Source: Shinisaurus crocodilurus (taxonomy: Eukaryota; Chordata; Lepidosauria; Squamata; Shinisauridae). Taken from it: 64,000 bases of DNA. Location of the stretch: positions 78,866,524 through 78,930,523 of the forward strand of contig CM037877.1 in NCBI GenBank assembly GCA_021292165.1. The letters are read 5' to 3'. A model generated the notes under the pieces. That model ran no database searches. It saw nothing but the letters and a program-made list of their open reading frames with translations, and had not been told where the DNA came from. The translations under genes and the position numbers were made by a program. This document shows positions 1 through 9,565 of the stretch, in pieces (the first letter of the stretch is position 1; each line of letters begins with the position of its first letter).

Positions 1-44
1 TGGGCAAATTACTAGTCTTTCAGCCCCACCAATTTGCCTTCTGT

Positions 45-185
45 AAAATGGGTGGTCAGAAAACTGTCTCTTCCAAAGAGTATTTTTGCATTTTGGGGCT
101 CAGACCCCATCTCTGGCTTTTACTCAGTGCCTGGGCAAGTTGTCTTTTAGCTACACCAGTCTACGTTTCTGTGGAAATGGTGCTC
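45..185 (+). repeat. Unclassified interspersed repeat R1, copy 1
   Basis: This stretch aligns by eye with 37964-38125 (same strand) and with the reverse complement of about 11800-12020. All three share the order: aaactg-like start, a TTCAAA/TTCCAAA motif, a GAGT(G)GTTT-like segment, ggctcagacc-like core, then a 'tttgcctt gta(c/t)tcag' segment. The copies are diverged, so this is an old dispersed repeat. Class is unknown; it could be internal sequence of a DNA transposon or LTR. The short reading frame here is not conserved among the copies. Confidence 0.4.
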
Positions 186-195
186 TGCTTCAGTA

Positions 196-1088
196 GTAAT
201 TCTGAAATGGATTATTGCCATGCGCTCTATGTGAGGCTGCTCTGGAAGCTGGAGCTAGTGGTGGGTGATCCTGAAGCGACCTGACCCGCCTCTGGCTTGG
301 CAGTGGCCACCCCTGTGCCTACCGAGCTGGGCTGAAAGCGGGTGCATGCCGCGCGCCACTCGGTGGACTTCCGGGTTCCCGGCGGGCTGCTTTTTACATA
401 GAAAATGCCCTAAGATACATTAAAAGCAGATGCAATTTGTGCAAGTTACGCAAATTGTGGCCGCCTTTGGCATACCTTATGACATTTTCTACATAAAAAG
501 TGGCGTGCCAGGAACCTGGAAGTCGCTTTCCCCGCTCGACTCAGGAGAACATGAGTCGAGCCAGGGAAGGAGGTAAGTGGGATGGAGTTCGGGGGGTCGA
601 GTCCATCCAGTTTGCCAGATTTCTACCCCCCAAATGAACTCCTCACACATCCCTAGTGGGAGCGAGTGCAGAATGCAGCAGCTCGGCTGTTGTCAGGAGC
701 TGAGTGCCCGTTTTCAGCATACAACTCCTTTGCTGAAGGAACTGCACTGGCTACCTATTCACTACCGGGTCAGGTTTAAGGTTCTGGTACTTGTGTACAA
801 AGCCCGAAACAACTTGGGACCAGGTTACCTGAGGGAACACATCCTCCCATACCGACCTACCTGGTTGCTGAGGTCATCAGATGGCATGCTCTTGGTGGTT
901 CCTCATGGACCTTTGTCCTGAATGGAGTCCTCCAGGAGAAGAGCTTTTAGTGTGGTGGTTCCATTTCTGTGGAACTCCCTGCCTCTCGAGGTCAGGCAGG
1001 CTCCAACTTTGTGCTGTCCTCAGCACCTGCTGAAGACGACCTTGTTCCAGGAAGCCTACTTAGATATGGAGCAGTATACAAATACTGT

Positions 1089-1091
<3 letters not shown>
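196..1091 (+). mobile_element. L2-like (CR1 superfamily) LINE, ORF2 C-terminal fragment, interrupted
   Basis: Translation gives the LINE ORF2 C-terminal signature in pieces: 'DYCHALYV' near 210-240, then after a foldback insertion 'LLKELHWLPIHYRVRFKVLVL' near 730-790, 'LGPGYLREHILPY' near 815-855, and 'RRRAFSVVVPFLWNSLP' near 934-985. There are stop codons and frameshifts (a stop at 919-921), so it is a dead 5'-truncated copy. The body is split by the foldback element at 261-659: the LINE reads gagctagtg before it and gagcgagtg after it, the expected duplicated target. The copy ends at a long ATC microsatellite instead of a recognisable 3' UTR. Clade (L2 or a close relative) is inferred from the protein motifs. 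Confidence 0.8.
261..659. mobile_element. GC-rich foldback element FB-A, copy 1 (hAT-like)
   Basis: About 399 bp inserted in the LINE at 196-1091. It is flanked by near-identical 9-bp sequences (252-260 and 660-668, one mismatch). The right end carries 'acacatccctag', the same terminus as the copy at 3351-3752. Shared internal blocks include 'cggtggactt(t)ccgg', an inner AT-rich hairpin (tttttacat...cattttct), 'gagccagggaa' and 'aggtaagt' near 570-577. There is no transposase, so it is non-autonomous. Confidence 0.6.

Positions 1092-1135
<44 letters not shown>
1092..1135. repeat. (ATC)n microsatellite
   Basis: About 14 uninterrupted trinucleotide units. They produce artefactual poly-His, poly-Ser and poly-Asp frames on the two strands. 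The tract begins right where the preceding LINE fragment ends. Confidence 0.97.
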
Positions 1136-2298
1136 TTGTGATTTGCCACATTCCTGCAACAGACCTTTTGTGACAATGCCACAACACATTCTCAAAATTC
1201 CAAATGTGCCCACGAGTCCAAGACGGTTAGGGACTCCTGGAATCACAAAGGGCAGAATAACATCTCCCTCAACATCTTCAGAAAGCTAGTCACATCAAAG
1301 TTAGATGTGTAAATCTAACATGCCTAGCCAAAAGCAACCTTGCCACTTCACCATGCTGCTGTTTAATATGTCAATTCAGGGTGCGACTGATCATCTCACA
1401 GGAGGAGGGATAGCTCTTTCACATAACCTCGGGGCCTGAGCAGTGGGGGACTTGTGAAGTGGTTTTCTACATGATACCAGTATCTGCTTCCGAGTACTGC
1501 TGCATGGCAGAGTGGAACCTGGTGTCCTTAGCAGGGAGCATTGCAAGGTGGCAGAGGACTGATTCTGGGTTGCTGACTCAGCACTGTGCAGGCAAGTGAC
1601 TGGTAACAATGCACAGTGTAGGTAGCTGACACTGGGGTCTATTGACTGCATTCATCAGTGCCAGCCACTCAAGCAGCTCTGAGCTTGAGTTAACCCCCTG
1701 CCTCCACCACCATCTCATGACATCCACTGAGCCCCTCTCCTCCATGCAGTGCGGCTCAGCAGCGTATGCTGATAGTCTCAAGTGAGCCACCTCATGAGTT
1801 GCTCCTGGACCCAAGCAGACAAAGTAGTACATCAAAGAAATGGTGACTTCTATGACGGTGGTGTCTCGTCAACTAATAGCAAAGAACTAGAAAGAATCTA
1901 CCGATCTGTCCATAGTTGTGTGGTATAATTATCTTTGGAACATCATGTTAGCTGAAAAATTAAATGGATAAGGGCACATGAAGGCAACAAAAAGCATCTG
2001 ACACCTTCTATACAATTCGGTATACATTTATTGACTTTATTAACAAACAGGATTCCCATAGAAAACGACCAGCATGTCATGAACAGATATGGAAAGATAC
2101 ATTTAGATAATTACGACTAAATCTTAAACCCGCAATGAACTTCTGCAGATAAATATAAGGTTATTGATATATTGAACCTCTTGTGATTCCTGTTAACTGT
2201 AATTGTTTTTTTATGTAAAGTATGTGTTTTGCTAGTTGCAAAAGTTGTAATATTTTCTACATGCTCTTTGATTATCTTGAAAACATGTGATTTAAAAC
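1136..2298. other. No gene seen; unique or unrecognised DNA
   Basis: I see no transposon termini, no long hairpin and no frame with recognisable protein similarity. Base composition is ordinary to AT-rich. A (TA)n run of about 22 bp lies at 2299-2320. Confidence 0.5.
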
Positions 2299-2320
2299 TA
2301 TATATATATATATATATATA
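2299..2320. repeat. (TA)n microsatellite
   Basis: Pure alternating TA run of about 11 units in AT-rich sequence. Confidence 0.9.
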
Positions 2321-2904
2321 GGTAGTCCATAGAGAGCTTCTGGAATTCATCACCAGAACAGATGCCGCTGTGGCATGTTAGTTTGGAAAAAGGTTGCCCA
2401 GTCACAGATTTTGGGAGCAGAGAACCTTCTTGTCTAAAACCAGACAATAAGTTGCCTCTATGGCCAAAAAATGTCCAAAAAATATTTGTGTACAGGAGAG
2501 AACCTTCAGAGTAGCAGGACTGTCATTCTCAATGCCAAAGAGACATGCCACTATGACTAAGCTATAGAACTAAATAGCTTTGGATAAATTCAAAGTGCTG
2601 GTATTAACTTTCAAAACCCTAAACAGCTTGGGGCCAGGTTACCTGAAGCATCATCTACTCCCACAGGAATCTACCCAGACATTAAGATTGTCTTCAGAGG
2701 ACCTTCTCTGGGTGCCCTCACCAAATGAGGTGAGGTGGGTAGTCACTAAGCCCTTTTCTGTTGTGGCACCCTGGTTGTGGAATGACCTTCCCACTCAGAG
2801 AGGCTCACCTGGTTCCTACACTGTGCTTTTTCAGCACCAGGTGAAGACTTTATTTTCCCAGGCATCTTAGACTTTATGTTTCTGTTGTTTTTAAATCTGT
2901 TAGG

Positions 2905-3776
2905 GCACAATCCTATGGGCCCTCAACCTTGTCTGGGGGGGAAGATAGGATAGGTCGGAGTCCCTGCTCTGCGACCTTGGAAATCCCTTCCAAGGTCACA
3001 GAGGGGACTTCGCCCACAGAACACCCTTCCCCTCACCCTTGCACCTGGCGTGGTTCTTTCTGCGCCAGCTGGGATCCGAAGATAGAAGACCGTCTTCAGT
3101 ACCGGCATGGAAGAGGCGTTCCTGGGGTGGGGAAGGGAGGAACAAGGCACTGCTGTCCTCCGTGGAATCCAGGCAGTGCTTCAGCCTCTCCTCCTCATGA
3201 GGAGGGGAGAAACATTTAGGCGGCCAAAATTGGCCATCTAAATGTTTTGGAGGGCGAGGGGAGCATGGAGGCAATCCTAGTCACTGTGCCCCTCCCACCT
3301 TCCATTTGATGTCCATAATCTTCTGAGTTCGGAGGGTTACGGCATAGGGATGTACACGTAGGGATGTACACGAGCACCCCCACTGCTTGATACCTCTCGC
3401 GGCAGCAGCAGCAAGGCTCCCGGTGGACTTTCCGGAGCCCAGAAGTGACACAACGGGTCCCGGCGCTGTGTCAGGAAGTGACACGACAGGACCCCGGTGC
3501 TGCATTTTTCACGTAAATACCATAGAAAACCACCTTAAAATGGCCACAAATAGCAAATTGTGGCCGTTTTAAGGTGGTTTTTGATGGTATTTACGTGAAA
3601 AATGTAGCGCCGGGGACCCGGAAGTACCTCTCCCTGGCTCCTCTCCGGGGAGATATGCCGAGCCAGGGAAAAGGTAAGTTCCGTGGGGCTCGGGGGGTGA
3701 GTTCACCCTGCTTCCACCCCCCCTCCCCAATCGAGTCACACGTACATCCCTAGCTACGGGTACCCACATTGGATGG
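2905..3776. mobile_element. Foldback element FB-B, copy A, itself interrupted
   Basis: Inserted in the LINE 3' UTR. The left end is 'tagggcacaatcctatg' and the right end reads, as reverse complement, 'tagccccatccaatgtg', an imperfect terminal inverted repeat. The interior has 'ccttggaaatcccttccaagg' as a small palindrome (2977-2997), paired 'aacatttag...ctaaatgtt' arms near 3210-3247, and a 'gagcatggagg' block, all shared with 9130-9565 and, inverted, with 38521-38940. The FB-A copy at 3351-3752 lies inside it. It encodes nothing recognisable. Flanks suggest a TA or TTA target; superfamily is uncertain. Confidence 0.5.
3351..3752. mobile_element. GC-rich foldback element FB-A, copy 2 (hAT-like)
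   Basis: Termini are 'tagggatgtacacg' (present twice in tandem at the left end, 3351-3380 region) and 'cgtacatcccta' at the right. The centre is a near-perfect hairpin, 3503-3604, with roughly 47-bp arms and a short loop; weaker pairing extends outward through 'ccccgg' blocks. The right arm has 'gagccaggga' and 'aaaaggtaagtt' near 3668-3680. Flanking bases 'ttacgg' and 'ctacgg' may be a decayed target duplication. Non-autonomous and without an open reading frame of note. Confidence 0.65.
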
Positions 3777-3966
3777 GGCTATTATTGTATTTTTTTAAAA
3801 TCTTTACACTGCTGCTGGTTTTTAGTTTGGTTTTATACTGTAGTTTTAAACTTTTAAAAGTTTAAATTATATTTAATTTTGCTTTATTTTATTTGTTGTG
3901 AACCACCCAGAGAGCTTCAGCTATTGGGCAGGTATAGAACTGTAAGAAACAAATAATAATAAATTC

Positions 3967-5300
3967 AGTTCTACAACACTTCATGCTGGTTGTCTCTTTT
4001 TGCAAAATTAATCTTTCTATAACATTGCTTAAGATCCCCCTTATAGTTGCATTAACTCTTCCATATGTGCTGCCATATTATATCAGTTGTATCACAAGGT
4101 GTGATTTTATTTTATTTTATTTTGCTTTTTGCTTTTTGCAAGAAGAAAATTGCCCAGCAAATCCTGTTAAGACATCAGATGGTGGCAGCTTCCGGGAGGT
4201 GGGGGGGTGGATAAGCTGCAACAGTAACATATTTTTTCCCTACATAACTCTTTCGGGTGGAAAGAAATGAGGTAGATTCAGCACATTTTTGTTTATGACA
4301 GTGGTAACTTCTTTCCTGCCCGAGCACACTTGGCAATAATAATAAATGGTACTGTTATTTTGACAGAGCCCCTGTGGCATTTTCCTGCCCGACAGAAACA
4401 GTTGCCGGCTTCACACACTTGGATAGGCCTCATCATTATTGTTTAGCTCTTAATGAATACTGATAAAATATTCATTGCCATTTGAAACTGCATTTTATTT
4501 TATTTTCTCAAGGTATTTTGAAATAAATTCCTGTGTGGGCAACTAGAGATATCCTGCAATAAAGGTCCATAAAAATGGGTCAACAAAATGAAAGCATCTA
4601 TAAAAACTGGTTATGATGACTTCTAGTGCGTATTTTGTGCTGACCTGGCTTTCTCTTTCTCTTCCTGAAATATTAATTGCTGGTTTTCTAGCTTGTCCTT
4701 GAGCATGAACAGGTGCATGCCTACAAATTCTTACCCACACTCCTCTTTCCATATATTTGGTTCTGTGAGGAACAGTTGCCCCTGCTCAAAGTAGGTCCCT
4801 CTTACATTTGATTAATTGAAATCAGCAGACGCTACTGAAGTACTCTTAGACTAGATGCTGTACTCAAAATGTCATCTTACTGCAGAATCAAGTGAAGAGA
4901 CATGTTTAACAAATACACTAAAGTACAAGGGGTGGGGGAGGGGAAGTAGAAAAAAAGTGATGTGGCAGAATTGTTGCCTTCATGGGTCTCAGGGCCTGGT
5001 GTAGGATGCAGCAACCTTGCTAAGCAAATGTGGGTGTGGTCAATGAAACCAGTGGGAGATGGCCTGGGAACATTGACTGAGGAAAGGACCTCCTCAAATC
5101 ACTTTGAGGATTTGGTACGGAAGCCACTTCCATACCACTAGTCACAAGACTTCACAGCTCTTCATTATGTGCTGCTTATATAGCACCATTTGTAAAGCAG
5201 GATGGGAAGTCATCCTCAAGTCCTGGCTTGGAGGAGGAGAAGGAAGGAAGGAAGTAGGCCAAGGTGAACAGAATCCTTTGCCTTCTATTCAATGGCCTGG
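3967..5300. other. No gene seen; mostly unique DNA
   Basis: No TE ends recognised. The subregion 4290-4520 (tgacagagcccctgtgg..., AT-rich blocks with cattattgtttagctc) has the look of non-repetitive sequence under constraint, but that is only an impression and needs alignment. Several (TTTTA)-type runs occur near 4108-4125 and 4494-4508. Confidence 0.4.
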
Positions 5301-5307
5301 GAGAGAC

Positions 5308-5485
5308 ATAGGGCCAGTTCACATGATCACCGCAGCTTAAACAAGCCACAGTGACTTGTTCAAGCCACATCGTGTGCCGGGTGTGGCTTGCTGTGTCATC
5401 TGAACCCAGGCAGTATGGGTTGTTGGGTTATTTGAGGGTTGTTTAACCATCCAACAACAGCCCAGATCATAGAGTGGAAGACTCG
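5308..5485. repeat. Possible foldback/MITE repeat ('ggccagttcacatgatc')
   Basis: Contains 'cagttcacatgatcac', two 'caagccac' blocks and, inverted, 'gtggcttg', followed by 'gaacccaggcag' and 'ccaacaacagcc'. The 'caagcca.. ggcttg' and 'aacccaggca' elements recur in the foldback at 50488-50592. Ends are not well defined. Confidence 0.35.
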
Positions 5486-6555
5486 GTAAAGTTATACATC
5501 AAGCACTCAGGTGCAGATGGAAAACTCTTGGTACGTATCTTGCACCAGAATATTTATCCCTGGAGACCCACTGAAGGAAACTGTCAATGAGCTGCCTGCT
5601 ATCAGTATCCAGTGTCTGGCTGCTGTGAATGTGTCATATGTACTGGCCTGTTTGCACCACTGAGGGCCAAACTGGAAAAGATGTGTAGCTGCCCTGAACC
5701 CATGCAAAGGAAATGAGTGGGGTCTTACTTTGATAGTAAAAGGTGTTAGTGGGAGAGGAGTAACTGAACACTGAACCTTCCTGTGTTTTACCTCCCCTGA
5801 GTCCATTGTTCCAGGCTTTGCTCCTGGCTCTGATACTGAAACTGAGCCAGAAACAGAGAAAAATGCCTGGAGGGGCAATGGATTAAGGGGGAGTAAGACA
5901 CGAGGACAGGGAGGATTTAGGGTAGCGCCCCTCTCCTACACTCTCCTTCTACAATTCAAGTAACAGCCTCCTTCCTGCACTTTGTATCTGAACAGGATAT
6001 AGTTGTGAAACACATATATGCCACTGGTGTGTCTAGTTTGGCCCTACGATCTGCTTTGGATGTTACCTAAAGCATTGGGGAGCAGGGTGTTAAGTGACTA
6101 GTGTATTTGCTCATCCGAGTGGGGAAGACAGGGATCAGGGACCACTGTGTCTCGCTCGGTCTGCTTTCCAGATGCTAACTCTTGATGATGAGCAACTTGA
6201 GGCCCCTGCTTTCCCTTCTGATGGTTCTTTATCTTTAAACTGGACTTGAATGTTATTGTTTCCTCCTTATTTCAATAGAATTTGGCTGTTTCTTCATATC
6301 AAATATATACCGTCCAATTAAATCAATTAAATCACATAAAATACAGTAAATTAGGGTTGTCACTTGATGTGTGTGGGTTTTTTTAGTTGATTTATCATCT
6401 GCCTTTTCAGAGATTAATTGGTTAATAACATTTAAATATATTTTCATATTACAAACATCTCAGTACAGGTGTTTTCTAAGATTTTGAAGGAAATGTTGGC
6501 GAATGTGGTATTTAATAAATAAATGTTATCAGCCATTGTGTGAAGAAAGTGTAAA
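5486..6555. other. No gene seen
   Basis: The longest frame here (5507-5878, minus, 123 codons) has no recognisable domain, no splice context and Ser/Thr-rich low-information composition. The block ending 'gtatttaataaataaatg' near 6510-6526 is A/T-rich. No repeat family recognised. Confidence 0.4.
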
Positions 6556-6800
6556 CTCTCAAGGTCCACCTCCTACCATATGAACCTGCTCACATACTGT
6601 GGTCACCCTCTGAGGCTCTGCTTCATGTTTCACCTCCTTCAGAGGTGCACTTGGTGGTGACATGAGAGTGGGCCTGCATGGTAGCAGCACCCAGATTGTG
6701 TAATTCCCTCTCCTCAAAAGGTTCACTTGGCCCCCTCTCCCTTGAGTTTTAGGAAGGTGGGGAATGTCTTTTGTATCCTGATACACTTTTAATCTTTTTT
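6556..6800 (+). mobile_element. L2-like LINE fragment, degenerate ORF2 C-terminus
   Basis: Conceptual translation across several frames gives a decayed version of the LINE ending: 'PYEPAHI..', 'SEALLHVSPPSEVHLV', '...AAPRLCNSL' and a 3' remnant. Order and spacing match the intact copy at 31425-31763. Multiple stops and frameshifts mark it as old. Confidence 0.6.
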
Positions 6801-6828
6801 ATACTTGTCCTGTGGCAATTTCCAGAAA

Positions 6829-6990
6829 GTAGCCTTGTTGGTCTGTTGCTGCAAAAGCAACAGAGTTTTGTGGCAGCTTAAAGACTAACAAACAAATTTA
6901 TTCCACAATAACAATTTATTCCACAATAAATTTGTTAGTCCTTTAAGTTGCCACAACACTCTAGAGCCCAATTCATAAGATGCATGAAAG
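6829..6990. repeat. Sauropsid interspersed repeat ('gtagccttgttggtctgttg')
   Basis: The segments 'agtagccttgttggtctgttgc', 'gagttttgtggcagcttaaagac' and 'taacaaatttatt' (each seen in 6836-6900) are a very common dispersed repeat of lizards and turtles. A local duplication/inversion makes 'acaaatttattccaca' pair with 'aataaatttgttagtc'. Class not certain. Confidence 0.5.
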
Positions 6991-7933
6991 GTTATCCTAT
7001 ATTGGCAGGTATATACATATGAATTATTAAAGGGGCACAAGAGTTCCTTTTTTAGCTAAGGTGAGTCACAAAAAGAAAAGGTTCCGCCATTATAAGCCTC
7101 AAATTTCTACTACTTGTAGAAATGACAGCTGTAGAGCTAATAACATGGAATTTGGCATCCATAATCTATCTGATGAGGTCTACAATCACGCAGAATTCTG
7201 AATCCATCAGATACAAATTGCCATAGATACAGTAAGTTAAAAAGTGCTGAAAATTGACATACTTGTACTTTTCACTCAAGCTGCACCTTGGCATATTATA
7301 TATTTCTTTCCAATTCTGGGGGAAACTACTGATGTACTCTATTCAGGCTTGTCAAGGAGGTGTGCCTTTCATTGGTTTGGTGAAATTCTGAGCAGTGATT
7401 TAGAAGTTACCAAGGTTTTTCTGCCCCGTGAAAGCCTATGGCAGCCACTGCTGGCAAAGTTATGTTGGGCATGCTCAGTTTCACTCTGAAGCTAGAATGC
7501 TACCAGTACTCCAATATTTTGAATTCCACTGTTCCTGTTAGCATTCTGACAGTGGGAAAGGGGTAGCAGGAAACTTTCAATTGAGATAAGAGTGAGGTAA
7601 TTTTGAAGGCTGAGGGAGTCACTCTTGCTGATTGACAGATCACTGATGAAGAGAGGGAGGCAAAGGAAAAAGCTATGCTGGAATCCTGTGCTGGCTTACT
7701 CAGAAGTAGCTATTCTGAACATGCAGGGATGTATCTATTGATTTGTATGCATCTACTCTGTTAATGACTTGTTTGTGTTTTGGTTTGTTACTGTGTTTGT
7801 TTGGAACACTGTAATAATACACTTCCTTTAAAAAAAAAACCCAGAAATTCAATTATCAAAAACCCTGCTGGTTTAAGATCAGAGTTAAAGGCACACAACG
7901 AGGAAATTGGAAGCTTAGGTTGATACCTTAACG
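6991..7933. other. No gene seen
   Basis: AT-rich to neutral DNA without recognised repeats. A poly-A run occurs at 7830-7839. Confidence 0.4.
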
Positions 7934-7999
7934 CAGTGTTCTCCAACCTTGGGTCCCCAGATGTTTCTGGCCTACAACTCCCAGCATGCCCCAGCCATT
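7934..7999 (+). mobile_element. Half of a hAT-type MITE
   Basis: Matches the left half of the complete element at 10591-10725 ('cagtgttctccaacc', 'gggtccccagatgtt', 'ggcctacaactcccagcatgc'). The right half and target duplication are missing. Confidence 0.75.
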
Positions 8000-8159
8000 C
8001 TTTTTCTTACATTTTTGTAAGAAATTGTAACAATTTTTGTGTTGTTGTTGTTATTATTGTTTCCTCCTTTGGAAGTTCCACCTGATTTTTGGGTATCCAG
8101 CTCTCCCACACACATCACAGCTTACCCCATTCAGCAGGGTATCCTGACTCTCTGTAGCA

Positions 8160-8560
8160 TTTTCAAGGGACTAGAGGGATGCCATGGGAAGGAGGGGATA
8201 GGAAAGTTGTGGAGAGAAAGCCAGGCCAGGTACACCCCCCACCCCGCCACTGCCATCAAGGCTTCTGCCTAGTGCAGAAGCCGCTCAGTTCCAAGCAGTC
8301 ATTTGCATCAGCCTTCATTTACATTCACCTAAATGGGACCCATCTACATACCCCCCAGTAACTTCCCCTGGCAGCTCACAAAGAGCTGCGAAACACCCTC
8401 AAGCACCGAGGGGCGCCAGGATGCCCCGGCAGTCTCAAAGAGTTGCCAAGTACTTTCAAGCACCCAGGGGCACCGAGGATCTGGCAGGAGGAACCAGTTC
8501 TTCCCGTCAACAGGAAGGGAGGGGGGAGCAAGGGAGGAGGTAAAAGAGGGGCACCAAACC
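8160..8560. repeat. GC-rich stretch with an imperfect ~57-bp tandem duplication
   Basis: Two diverged direct repeats are visible at about 8371-8428 and 8429-8484, each reading 'ggcag.tc.caaagag.tg', then 'ctcaagcac', then 'ggggc.cc.agga'. A purine-rich run (gggaggggggagcaagggagg) lies at 8517-8538. It could be internal sequence of an LTR element, given the next feature. Overlapping frames show no known domain. Confidence 0.45.
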
Positions 8561-9006
8561 CCAGTAGGTTGTTGAACGCTGGGTGCAGGACTGCACGAAC
8601 CATCCCCGACTCCGGTCGGGAATCAACCCCGGGTAATGCGCCCGGTAAAGGCTAGAAATCAGCAAGGTTTCTAGGGACTCACTTTCAAGGAAGCAAGGTA
8701 ATTTCAGGATGCTATTATATCTGCCTCTCTACTAACTTAGCTCATATGTGTATTGGGGCTTGCACGCCTCATTACGTTTTATGGACTCTACTATGTTTAT
8801 AGTGTTCTTATCTGCTTGTTGTGATACGCTTCATTAAACATACTATCAACAAGCTTGGTATTCTTGTCAATTTCACTCTCTCATTCTGTGCCAATTGTAG
8901 CGGTTAGGTTTTAAGTGCACGGGAACCGCTTAAAGGGAGTTTTCTCAGCTCTGGTTAACCCGTTAACTCCCGAACTCACGCAAAGGACCGGTGGCGGTCC
9001 TTCACA
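8561..9006 (+). mobile_element. Possible LTR (solo or partial)
   Basis: A purine tract at about 8511-8550 is followed by a tg-starting segment, a putative ATTAAA polyadenylation signal near 8834 followed by 'caagcttggtattcttg', and an end near 'ccttcaca'. This layout fits U3-R-U5, but I found no target duplication, second LTR or clear primer-binding site. Alternative: unrelated unique sequence. Confidence 0.2.
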
Positions 9007-9125
9007 AAAGTCAATTTCCACCAGTGCAGTTGGTCCAGCTTAAATCTGGATCCATTCCCTTGAAAATAAAATAAATAGAAACAAACTATTTTTAAACTCT
9101 CATTCTCACAAACTGAAATTAGTTT

Positions 9126-9565
9126 TTAGTTGTGAGCAGAGCAATCCTACGCCCCCCTACACAGCATATAGGGGGTGATAGGATTGTTCGGAGTTCCAGC
9201 TCCAACATCAAAAGACAGCTCCAACGTTGGAGCTGGGACTCCATGCTCAGAGTGCCCCCCCCCCGCTGCAGTCGACTCGTAAAGAACCATGTCGATTGCT
9301 TCTCCAAGGTCACAAAAACAACCTCTGAGAAGGGGTTTAGTGGGGGGTGGGGAAGGGAGGAGACCGGCACCGCCAAGATATGAAGTATCCTGCACCTCAA
9401 CCTCCTTTTCTCCTGCTCCAAAGCTCCGCAGTTAGACAACTGAAATTGGCTGTCTAGCTGCTTTGTAGGGCAAGAAGAGCATGGAGGCGATCTTCACCTC
9501 CATGCTCCTCCCACCCTGCACAGGATGCCCGTAATCCTCCAAGTTCAGAGGGATATTGGTCATCC
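9126..9565. mobile_element. Foldback element FB-B, copy B
   Basis: Begins 'agagcaatcctacg' and ends near 'gtaatcctccaagttcagaggg'. Shared blocks with copy A: 'ccaaggtcac' near 9305-9314, 'gtggggaagggagga', a paired 'tagacaactgaaattggctgtcta' arm near 9434-9457, and 'agagcatggaggcgat'. It also contains its own palindrome 'ccaacgttgg' near 9221-9230. Encodes nothing recognisable. Confidence 0.5.

Larger units (their letters stand above)
2576..3966 (+). mobile_element. L2-like LINE 3' end, split by nested foldback elements
   Basis: The first part (2580-2870) is an intact-looking stretch of ORF2 C-terminus: '[21 protein letters not shown]', '...KPFSVVAPWLWNDLP...' and '...QHQVKTLFSQAS' before a stop. 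The 3' UTR begins at about 2870, stops at about 2904, and resumes at about 3777, ending with 'aaccacccagagagcttcagctattgggc' split over 3901-3930 and an AATAAT-rich tail. Alignment with the complete 3' end at 31293-31972 shows that 2905-3776 is inserted material. The LINE is 5'-truncated and not functional. Confidence 0.85.

Noticed and set aside
922..1173. Poly-His frame (also poly-Ser and poly-Asp in other frames)
   Set aside because: It is LINE ORF2 tail read through an ATC microsatellite; the homopolymer is an artefact of the trinucleotide repeat.
5507..5878. 123-codon minus-strand frame
   Set aside because: No domain, signal or splice context; length is within chance for this amount of sequence. 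Kept as non-coding.
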